Source of the DNA: Nymphaea colorata
Lineage: Eukaryota; Streptophyta; Magnoliopsida; Nymphaeales; Nymphaeaceae
Reading direction: 5' to 3'
DNA: 38,113 bases
NCBI RefSeq assembly: GCF_008831285.2
Contig: NW_022205252.1
Span: forward strand, 1 to 38,113
The notes beneath the pieces were generated by a model. It was not told the origin of the DNA, made no database searches, and saw only the letters and a program-made list of their open reading frames with translations. This document shows, in pieces, positions 30,501 through 38,113 of the stretch; position 1 is the first letter of the stretch; each line of letters opens with the position of its first letter. Position numbers and translations under genes: made by a program.

Positions 30501-33500
30501 GTCTGGCCTGTAGTAGTTGTCCTCCTCATCCGAGTCCAGGCTGGATTCGTGGTAATCGGATGGATCTGGGTGCTCCTCCTCCATGCCTGAGGATTGGGAA
30601 TGCTCAGCCTTTTCAGCCTTGCTGGCTGGTCGATCAGTGCGTTTTCCTCCGTCTCTTCACCTTATGACTCTGTATTCCACTCCTCCTCGTCGCCTGCTTC
30701 CTCCACAGTGGCAAGACTGATATTATCGAACTTCTTGAGTGGCAGATACAACAACTTTTCAAAGATATTGCTGACTAGCTATATCAGTCTGTCCTATCCT
30801 CACCGGAAATGGGCTAAGAGAAGCTCCTCGCATATGCGTTTGGGTAATTTTTATAATAACCGTGAGAGGTCGCTCGCCAGGAATCTTTGGTTGATCTTGG
30901 CTGGAGAGTTATTGCGCTAGCAGCTGAGATTGGCGATCAAAAATTGTTCGATGCGTTCGCTGGGGTATCGGCTGTTGATTTGGATGAGCCTGTTGATGTG
31001 GTAGTAGTGAACCTTCTCGGGCGTGAGGGCGAGCACATCGATGGCGCGGTTCGCAGCTCGCTGAGCTTGCGATTCTCACGCAGGATCTTCTTGAGAAGCT
31101 CGGTCTGAGCCTACCTATGGCCATTGTCGACGATTAGCGACACCAGCAGCTCTTCCTCTTTGCGACCCCCGCAAAGGACTAATTCCACCATTTCCAGCCT
31201 TTCGGCGAAGAACATGAGGTCCTCCTTCGAGCTCATCTCCAGCAGCTACTTCAGATGCGCCTAGAAGTGGCAATCAGCTATTTGTGAGCCAGCCAACGAT
31301 TCGGGTTTAGATGCTTATCAAATCCTCTAAGAATACAACCTAGCTAAGGTTGATCCCTCTAGGGAGCATTCCCCTTTTTCCTTCAGCGCGCGCAGCACAC
31401 CCTCAGACTCCTGGATGGAAAGCATCATCTTATGCTGGTCTGCTTGCACTCGTTGCTCTCCGTATTTCGGTTCTCGTTGCCCTTTATGCGGCGATGCTGG
31501 TCAGCTTGCGAAGCCTCAGCAAAATTGAAGCAGAAAGTCAATGAAAGTGGCGGTTAGCGGTCCAGCAGCGAATCGAAGAGAGCCTTGATGTTGCTGTCCT
31601 CGCTGTCAGCCTCAGGCTTCATTATTTCGTAGTATGTGGAGATCACTTGGAAAGTACGCCTCAGACCGATGGCGTTCATGTAATCTGGCAACTGCCTCAA
31701 CATCTCGTTGAGCAGGCTTGGCTGGGAATCTTTTCTAGGCTCTCCCACTTTCACGTGCCGAAGCGCCTCCTCCACAAACGGAAGACTAGAAAGTACTCTT
31801 GCATTGAGAATGAACTCCACGCCTATTTCTTCTGAATCTTGGAGGAAACGCGTGAGAAGAAGGCAAAATAAGTCGACAGCTGCAATGTAGAGTGGAGGTT
31901 GGGTATCTTCAGTAAGAGTGGTGGAGAACTGGATGAGAGAAGTGGTCAATTGATCCAAACTCATCACCTTTTCCAGCCTCTCCCTGCTCTCTAAGGCCTA
32001 TAGAAAGTCACCCAGCAGCTTAACCTTCTCTACTGCATCCTTGGTGGTGGCCTACTCTGCTCCGTGCTCGGCAATCAAGTTTCCCACTTCCAGAACAGGT
32101 CAGGAAGGTGGTAGGTGTATATCCATTTCTGGAAGAAGCAGGGATACTTGGTTTTAAACTTGGTGGCTGTGCTATTGGGCGTGCGGAGGTAGGGACGCAT
32201 GATCTTGTCGAGGATGAGGAGGTATACTTCGTTGCCTTCCGCCTCCTTGTAGGAGATGTTATAGAGGCCCAGACAGATATGCGCATAGTTGAGACTGATC
32301 TCCTCGTCAAGAGTGAGTGCGAAGATGTCAAAATTGACTGAAAGCGGCACCGGATCATCTACAGTAATTCGAAAATGTCGTCTTGCTTGACACTTCCCAG
32401 ATCCTTCACGCTCTACCAAATGTCGATTCCGTGGTTGTAGCGAAGCATCTCTGACATCTGGATCAAGCCCAGCTTTCCCTGCTGGTACTTCTCGAAATAC
32501 CCCTCTACTTTCTGTCTTTCGCGCTCGTTGATGGCCTATCGGTAGAGTTGGCGCATCCACTCCTCAGCTAGATCCTTCTAGAAGTTGAATTACAGCACAC
32601 GGTCCTCCATAAGTTCACGACCTTCGAACCAGGTAAAACTGATATTCACTTTTTCTTCCTAGCAGAAGCGTAGATTCTCAATAATGTAGCTTTTTTGGTC
32701 AGCTGGAGGTTCCTTAAGGCCTAGCCTGGCCTCTAATGACTTGACGTAAAGGATGCTAGTTTCCAAATTCCTCGGCAATACTTCAGGCAAGATAATGTAT
32801 TCTTATCTCTACGGCATGCCTCCAGAAACAGCAAGACGACTGCAACTGCTCTCCTCTGGTGACTTTAACTATATCCAAATGGCCATTTTTGCAAACTATC
32901 TTGCTGGAGAGCTGGTCTTCGCCAAGGGCGCTGACCATGGTGAAGAGAGCCCTCTTGACTTCCTGCCGAATATCGTCCGAGATGTCGATGAGGTGGTGGA
33001 GGGGGATGTAGAGGAGCAGTCCGGCGGGAAGAGCCAGTTACCGTGCTGGAATGACAGGTAGATGTGCTTGAGCAGGTCGATCATGCGCAGGTAGAGTCGA
33101 TGGACCTCCAGTCCTCCCAAAGAAAAGGCCTCCTTGCTGCCCTACTGGATCCGCATCAATAGGTCTACCAGTCCATTGGCGCTCTCTTTCTCCAATAGCC
33201 ACCTGCTGCTGGCGAACACTTGCTCTCCCTTGTACTCTGGGATGTCGGGAAGAGTGCATGCTAGTTCAGGATGTGCTTGGCTGATCCGATGTAGTTTTAT
33301 ATGATTTCCAGTGCTAGTTGCTAGATCTTAGGAGCCTGCTTGCGCTTGTCGAAGGGGAGGAGGTTGAGCTATAGGGCTTCGACGAATCCCATCAGTTACT
33401 GCTGCTGCGTGCCTGCTCAAGGACGCTGATGAAGATATCCTCAAGTCGTTGTAGTTCTTGAACATGCGGTGTACCTCCAGATACTCCAAGTGCAGACTTG

Positions 33501-34384
33501 TAAAGATGTATCGGTAGTAAAGCCCCTTTCCCTGCACTCCCACCCGATGGAAGAAAAGTCCCTTCAGACAGTCAATGAAATCCCGCTTTTCCCGCTCCTC
33601 CACGCTTTCCGTCGGCAGGCCCCAGGTCAAGCTGACCACTTTTATTATGAAGAGGCTGTGCTGCCACTCTCCCTAGGCGTTCAATTCACCCTCAACTTTT
33701 TCGAAGATTTGCCTCAGGTGCAGGTTCCGTTTGAGCAGACTGCGCAGGATGTTCTGGTAGTAGCTATAGTTTCCTCCGAGGGAAACCATGTGGGGCTGGC
33801 GGAGTCGACGAGGTGGCCTATGCGCCCAGCAATCCCACAACAGTCTCGGATCTCCCACGAAGGTATAGAGGGAGCTGATGACTTCAAACACTCCATGCTC
33901 GAAGCTCTCCTCGCCCGTGAAATAGATCTGCAGTCCCTGATCAAGCACCACCTGGAGATGCCCCAGCAATACTCGTAGTTCTTCCTCCAGGCATGGAGCT
34001 TTTTCAATTTTTCGTGGTAAAATTCGGGCGGGTGAAGGTGTGCGGTGGGATGGGGGTGGAAGAGTGCGGCGAATCGTTTGGCGAGTTAATGGAATGCATT
34101 TCTGAGGGTGTGTATGAAGGCATTGGCTCTGATGATGCTGACTGTTCTAAACTTGTCGACCTGTCGCAGGGCGTTGGCTTCCTCTTTCAGGTATACTACG
34201 TTTTTATGCTCGGGCGGGACTCGCTGGCTCGCATGCGCCGATTAGTTCCAGCTCAAGAGCAGGTCGATCGATTTCTAAGTAGAGGCCAGCGTACAGAGAG
34301 GAAGTAGTCGTACTGGAATGGAGGCTTATCGGAGTCAGCGTTGAGCGGAGCGACTTACGATTGTGATGAGTCGTAGGACGACAT
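27506..34384 (-). CDS. Giant HECT-type E3 ubiquitin ligase (HUWE1/TOM1/UPL-like layout)
   Basis: Reading leftward from ATG at 34382-34384 (MSSYDSS), about 3.5 kb encodes helical repeat-like sequence (VISSLYTFVGDPRLLWDC, FIDCLKGLFF, YLLILDKIMRPYL). Next is an acidic and Lys/Pro-rich disordered linker near 29910-30110 (EGYGEDEEEDYDDEDYD, KKAPKPKPAKKGKGKK). More helices follow (LPHLLLIYIATNKTRI). The C-terminus is a HECT domain: VxFHEEEGSDHGGLVREL, FFIGKILGISFRQG, IDPEIHRSLVYIRDND, YAQIFTPQ-TAA-MLRQIRG, SPVIKWFWEIV, FIQFVTGSPKI, CLPVAHT-C-FNTLDLPEYS and EGNNSFGIL before TGA. HECT enzymes take ubiquitin onto the cysteine before transferring it to substrates. Numerous in-frame TARs and several one-base shifts occur. 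The HECT end is certain; that all 6.9 kb is one gene is inferred from lack of a convincing break. Confidence 0.8.
27609..27628 (-). other. 20-nt intron splitting the HECT catalytic cysteine codon
   Basis: On the minus strand the sequence GTACGC...GATTTAG (20 nt) interrupts the frame between CACACCTG and TTTCAACACG. Removing it restores the invariant HECT motif LPxAHTCFNxLDLPxY in a single frame. The intron is phase 2, falling between the second and third bases of the TGT cysteine codon. Confidence 0.88.
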
Positions 34385-34517
34385 GGATATCCACTCTATT
34401 TAAAATATATGCAAAGATGCATTGAGTAGAGGATTATTATTTAGAGCTCTCCCTCCCGCACCCCCTTCGTCCTCCGTCTTCTGCCGAATAATAAATCAAA
34501 TCTGAAAAATAATTCAA
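34385..34517. promoter_or_regulatory. Divergent promoter region (HECT ligase / i-antigen-like gene)
   Basis: 133 bases separate the two divergent start codons. AT-rich runs lie next to each ATG (TATTTAAAATATATGC on the HECT side, AATAATAAATCAAATCTG on the other), with a pyrimidine-rich centre. No specific operator is visible. Confidence 0.4.
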
Positions 34518-35692
34518 ATGATCACCCTCTCCCTTATCGTAATCACCACACTCTATACCGCACACACCGCCAATATCACCTGCACCTCCACCCAGTACTA
34601 CAATTCGAACATGTCTCTATGCATAACTTGCTCTACGGGGTGTGCTGCCTGTTGCGACTAGGCCATCTGCAGCTAATGTCTCCCGGTATCTGATGATTGA
34701 TGTAGGATATGCCTTGGCTTCGACTTCGGGGGTGTGCCTGCAGTGCCCTTCAACTGCAACTCCTGCGACGAAAAGTTCAACTGCCTCACCTGTAGCAATA
34801 ACACATACATTGTAAGCGGAATCTGTGTGGGGTGTCCTGCAGGGTGCAGCATCTGCTCAGATGTCAATACATGCACACTGTGCAGCGATGGCTACTATGC
34901 GTTTTCGAGCACAGTATGCAAATCATGCCCAACCGGATGCAAGGTGTGCACATTTACTAGCTCGTATAGTTGCTCAAGTTGCCTTTCTGGGTACTTCTTG
35001 AATGCCACCAGCCTGTGCACCGCATGTGCTGCTCCTTGCGCAAACTGCAGCTCAGCTTCCACTTGCAGTTCCTGCATCTCTGGCTTTTACTTTACGGGCA
35101 GCAGCTGTCTCTCGTGTCCTTCCAACTGCGTCAGTTGCACAAACTCGACATCGTGCAGGCAATGCGCTTCGGGATTCATCCTTTCCTCCTCAGCCTGCAT
35201 CACTTGTCCTCCCAATTGCAACAATTGCATCAACTCTACCTTCTGCACCACCTGCAGCACAAACTACACCATTAGTGGAGGACTCTGCGTCGCATGCACC
35301 TCCCGTGCCTCACTTGCCAATCTGCTGGCCTATGCACCTCCTGTGCTACCGGTTACTTCATCTCCAACAGCACCTGTCTCACCTGTCTTAGCAACTGTCT
35401 CTCTTGCAGCTCTTCAGACACCTGCCTACCTGTTCGGCAGGATACTATTTCAACGGTATTCTTGATTCTATTTAGGATTAGCATGCACGGCCTGTCCTCA
35501 GCAATGCAGCACCTGCTTGAACGGCGGGATTTGCACCAAATGCATTTAAGGATTTTACCTAGCGGAATGAGTTGCACTGCCTGCAGTGGAAGTCTGTGCA
35601 CATGCAACATCCTCCAGTCATCGTTACTTCTGTACGTTCGGGGAGAATGGATAGCAGTGGGCGCGGTTCTTCTGCTATTTTTTATGTTTTGA
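34518..35692 (+). CDS. Cysteine-rich surface protein, immobilization-antigen-like
   Basis: MITLSLIVITTLYTAHTA is a good signal peptide. About 330 residues of regularly spaced CxxC modules follow (CNSCDEKFNCLTC, CSICSDVNTCTLC, CANCSSASTCSSC, CVSCTNSTSCRQC, CTACPQQCSTC), with Asn-Xaa-Ser/Thr sites. A short hydrophobic end, VGAVLLLFFMF, precedes TGA. This layout of N-terminal signal, CxxC repeats and hydrophobic tail matches GPI-anchored ciliate immobilization antigens (SerH/i-antigen type); the GPI assignment is inferred. TAG and TAA occur in CCD-x-AICS-x-CLP. Two 20-nt introns are visible. One-base shifts remain near 34690, 34750, 35305, 35430 and 35565. Much of the repeat region (34734-35300) reads cleanly, in contrast to the larger cysteine-rich gene. 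Confidence 0.78.
34686..34705 (+). other. Probable 20-nt intron in the i-antigen-like gene
   Basis: GTATCT...GATGTAG, 20 nt, contains the only TGAs interrupting the early frame. Splicing joins CLP to a GYA-like continuation but leaves a one-base discrepancy, explicable by one missing C in the adjacent CCC run. Confidence 0.55.
35456..35475 (+). other. 20-nt intron in the i-antigen-like gene
   Basis: GTATTC...CTATTTAG, 20 nt. Removal joins GYYFNG directly to LACTACPQQC in one frame, restoring the cysteine spacing. It has the same length and the same GTA...TTTAG ends as the HECT intron. Confidence 0.82.
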
Positions 35693-35856
35693 GTATACTT
35701 ATATCTAATTGTTATATCAAGATTATCAGCAATCATTTTCGCAAGATTCATTCTTCTTCTTGTAGCGGGGCACGATGTGGTTGCGGTCTGATTGCCTGTC
35801 CTTCCGAAAAGTGCAAACGTTATCCTCTTCGTTGGAGATGTCTCTGAAAATGGGAG

Positions 35857-36913
35857 TCAGCTCAGGCCTTGTTTAGAATTTATCCCCTATGTTTGCTCGG
35901 ACGGTCGAGAGGAGTGGGTTCGGTAAAATTTGGGAGTTTGGTCGCCAAAGTCATTGTTGACCTTTCTTCGATGTATGTGAAGCACAAATTGAAAGATCTA
36001 TTCGTTTAAATTAACAAATTTGGGACGATGGATATGGACCCTGGTCCTGAGCGAAGTTTCGCTGTATACGGTCTCTAGCTCACGATTGAGTTGGGCAATA
36101 TCCTGAAGCAAGTTGACAGTATCATCGAGGCCCTCAATATCAGCTTTATAGGCTTACCTTTATCCGAACTTCCTTTAAAGGTCGTCGAACCTTGCCTATA
36201 TGCGGTTGCTTTATTCGTGGATATAGCTGGAAAGCTTGGGATAGAAGCTGTTGAAATCGCAACTGAAGGCCTCGGCGAGCTCTAAGCACTGGGTTGAATG
36301 ATTTTCGGATGAATTTGCAAATAGTGGGAAGGTGCATGGTCACAGCATACCCGTATTTGAAAAGGTTCAACAGGATCCAAATCTAAGCGGTTGCCAACGT
36401 GCGGTAGAGAGTCTTCTTGACGGAGCAGTAGAAAGGAAAGACCGAAACAAGTTTCTGTAGATAGAGCACATAGGGCTTGACTACTTTTTCTAAAAGGAAA
36501 ACTTATTTATTCATCTAAATCTCCTCCCCGCAAACAAAGTCAGTCTTGAGGATGGCTGATTTGGCACGCTTTCTTTCGAATGACTTTCTGGCATTTTTAA
36601 CTTTATCAGCCATTTCTGCGCTGGACTTGAGCAGATACTCCATGTAGGCGTAAAAAGGCTGCACTCCTGGAAAGATGTGGCGTCTGCAGCCACGCATGGA
36701 TGAAAAAGAGGGATTTCATGACCTTGATGGGAGCCAGCTTGTCAGAAGTGAGAATTTCCAAATGCTGGGTGATTGTACCGTTTGCCAATTGGAGCTCCCT
36801 GGCGTAATTTTCGTACGAGGTGTATTTGATGGCAAGAGACTCTGATAGGAGGCCCAGTTTTTCCAATTCGTCGTAGGTCCTGCGGTAGTCCTTGAAAGAT
36901 AGTATTTAAACAT
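35857..36913 (-). CDS. Helical, possibly BAR-like protein
   Basis: From ATG at 36911-36913 (MFKYY), with three one-base shifts (near 36890, 36690, 36290), the minus strand gives ~350 residues ending at TGA (35857-35859). The N-terminal half is amphipathic helix (FKDYRRTYDELEKLGLLSES, KYTSYENYARELQLANGTI), then QPFYAYMEYLLKSSAEMADK and VKNARKSFERKRAK. After several TAR codons comes VVKPYVLYLQKLVSVFPFYC. The C-terminal part is again coiled (KADIEGLDDTVNLLQDIAQL, NRELETVYSE). The spacing and the KY...Y...A pattern recall BAR/arfaptin membrane-curvature helices, but this is an inference from style, not a motif match. The gene converges on the preceding one, 165 bases apart. Confidence 0.55.
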
Positions 36914-37070
36914 CGATTTTCTATCTAATCGAATAATAAATCACAATCTTCCCAAAGAATAAAAGCGGAATTTGGATGAAAGGTTAATAGGGTATCAATC
37001 AGAACGCAATAATTATTTATTCCCTACGGAAATATTTATAATTCTTTCCAGTCTTCGCGAATATTAAATT
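36914..37070. promoter_or_regulatory. Divergent promoter region (helical protein / PhyH gene)
   Basis: 157 bases, AT-rich, with CGAATAATAAATCACAATC on the left and AATATTTATAATTC and ATATTAAATT just before the PhyH ATG. No other signal seen. Confidence 0.4.
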
Positions 37071-37926
37071 ATGAAGATTCAAGAGATCAAAAAAGCTGCA
37101 AAGTTTCTTAGTTAGCATGGCTATGCCCTCATTCCCAATTTCATATCTCCACAGGCCTGCAAGTAGGCAATAGACTAAATCAACCGGCTTGTTGATGCCT
37201 TTGACCGACTCCTGGCAGATCACCATCTTCGACGGCGACTCAGAGAAGAACTCACATCGCCTAAGTAAGTATTTCCTCGATTCTGCCAGCAACGTAGCTA
37301 TTTTTTTAAGCCAAGGCATGGAAAGACGGAAAACTTACCGTCCCCAAAAGACAGTCCATCAACAAAATTGGCCATTCCCTCCATGAACACAATTAACTCT
37401 TTAGAAAAATCACATATACCCATGGAGTAGAAGAGCTATGCTATGAAGTGGGCATCAATCACCCCCTTGTGATGCAATCGATGGCCATCCTCAAGCCTCC
37501 CCAAATCGGAGGAAAAGTCAACATCCATCAAGATTCAACCTATCTTTATGGAGAGCCAGACACACTTTTGGGTTTTTGGATGCCGCTTCAAGATGCAACA
37601 ATCAATAACGGTTGCCTTTGGGGTCTGCCTGGAAGTCATAAGGGGAAGTTGTATCGACGCTCAAAAGTGATTAAAGGGGTGCCTAGTGATTAAATATATC
37701 ACAGTGTCGACTACAAAGATTCAGATTTCTTCCTTTGTAGATGGAAAAGGGAAGTTTGGCCATTTTCACAGGCAAATTTTTGCATAAAAGTGAATAAAAT
37801 AACTCTCAAGTTTCTCGCTATGCTTATACATGGCATCTAATGGATAAGAGCTCTAAGTGGTCACCTTAAAATTGGCTTCAACGGGACACCTTTCCATAGT
37901 TTCCTCTTCGTCTCAAAAGGGCATGA
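37071..37926 (+). CDS. Phytanoyl-CoA dioxygenase family protein (PHYHD1-like)
   Basis: ~285 residues: MKIQEIKKAAKFLSQHGYAL, IPNFISPQACKQAIDQINRL, YFLDSASNVAIFF, VPKRQSINKIGHSLHEHN, MAILKPPQIGGKVNIHQDST, LLGFWMPLQDATINNGCLWG, LPGSH, then LAIFTGKFLHKSE-TAA-NNS, SRYAYTWHLMD, KWSP-TAA-NWLQRD and a TGA stop. It shows the Fe(II) triad HxD (in HQDST) and the distal His (LHKS), plus the Arg (SRYAY) expected to bind 2-oxoglutarate, so a working 2-oxoglutarate-dependent oxygenase is predicted. The substrate is unknown; PHYHD1 itself is not a phytanoyl-CoA hydroxylase of peroxisomes. Single-base breaks fall near 37205, 37310 (a T7 run) and 37733 (a CC/TTT run). It is the last gene before the telomere. 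Confidence 0.85.
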
Positions 37927-38020
37927 TTCGGATGATAAACTGATCAACTTTAATAATTATTGAATACATAAAGAAATTTTCTATTCATATATCAGGATAT
38001 TGATTAATGTCTTGGATAAA
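37927..38020. other. Subtelomeric sequence
   Basis: Only 94 bases separate the last stop codon from the first telomere repeat. AT-rich, no subtelomeric repeat recognised; presumably a 3' UTR plus a macronuclear chromosome end formed at fragmentation. Confidence 0.6.
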
Positions 38021-38113
38021 TGGGGTTGGGGTTGGGGTTGGGGTTGGGGTTGGGGTTGGGGTTGGGGTTGGGGTTGGGGTTGGGGTTGGGGTTGGGGTTG
38101 GGGTTGGGGTTGG
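38021..38113 (+). repeat. Telomere, (TTGGGG)n
   Basis: About fifteen perfect hexamers run to the window edge with the G-rich strand 5' to 3' toward the end, the orientation of a right chromosome end. The G4T2 repeat is that of Tetrahymena-type (oligohymenophorean) telomerase templates, unlike the G4T4 of spirotrichs. Confidence 0.97.

Noticed and set aside
37680-37740. A 26-nt intron in the PhyH gene explaining its frame change
   Set aside because: A GT...AG segment of 26 nt would restore phase, but it removes residues in a well-aligned region. One missing base in the CC/TTT run before TTGTAG gives a better protein (DSDFFPL), so I favour an indel.
27506-37926. Peritrich-type code, TAA/TAG = glutamate
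   Set aside because: PhyH (SP-x-NWLQ) and HECT (TPQ-x-ML) would tolerate or even suit Glu, but the five paralog columns with CAA/CAG opposite TAR point to Gln, and none has GAA/GAG as the single-step alternative.
1-38113. tRNA, rRNA or other structured RNA genes
   Set aside because: I looked for cloverleaf-like and rRNA-like segments and saw none I could support by eye; a covariance-model scan would be needed to exclude them.

Overview
This window is the right-hand end of a ciliate macronuclear chromosome. The last ~93 bases are about fifteen uninterrupted TTGGGG repeats with the G-rich strand running 5' to 3' off the right edge. Genes on both strands are open only if TAA and TAG are read as amino acids, and nearly all recognisable genes end at TGA. 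Five alignment columns among the tandem paralogs place TAA/TAG where sister copies have CAA/CAG, so UAR = glutamine. At least three ~20-nt GTA...TAG introns can be seen. G4T2 telomeres, UAR=Gln and tiny introns suggest an oligohymenophorean-type ciliate, but the base composition is far less AT-rich than Tetrahymena or Paramecium. The genus is not identified.

Layout. (1) 1-3190: three housekeeping-type genes: a BCNT-C/SWC5-like protein (-), Mediator subunit MED31 (-), and a protein kinase-like protein whose catalytic motifs are degenerate, a predicted pseudokinase (+). (2) 3191-21540: a tandem array of 13 minus-strand members of an unrecognised family of ~107-119 residue proteins with N-terminus MLKAATKxLRANY (subfamily A) or MLRTATRLLKANYNVTT (subfamily B). 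Each has a conserved upstream cassette and most have a conserved motif at the stop codon. An Alba-domain gene sits inside the array. Part of the array arose by a recent tandem duplication of a ~2.28 kb two-gene unit. (3) 21541-27300: a secreted/surface N-terminal region, then a large cysteine-rich (furin-like CxxC) protein with a multi-pass C-terminus (+), full of frame changes. (4) 27506-34384: a giant HECT-type E3 ubiquitin ligase (-), with a 20-nt intron splitting its catalytic cysteine codon. (5) 34518-35692: a small cysteine-rich, signal-peptide, hydrophobic-tailed surface protein resembling ciliate immobilization antigens (+). (6) 35857-36913: a helical, possibly BAR-like protein (-). 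(7) 37071-37926: a phytanoyl-CoA dioxygenase (PHYHD1-like) gene (+), ending ~95 nt before the telomere.

Many genes need one to several single-base corrections to stay in frame. Comparison of the two 2.28 kb duplicates shows one stretch (about 18535-19030) with systematic homopolymer shortening. That looks like residual long-read error rather than decay, so frameshifts here are weak evidence for pseudogenes.

The candidate undescribed system is the tandem small-protein array with its shared promoter cassettes and terminator-side motif. It sits on the same chromosome arm as two cysteine-rich surface proteins. I can describe its architecture but not its function.
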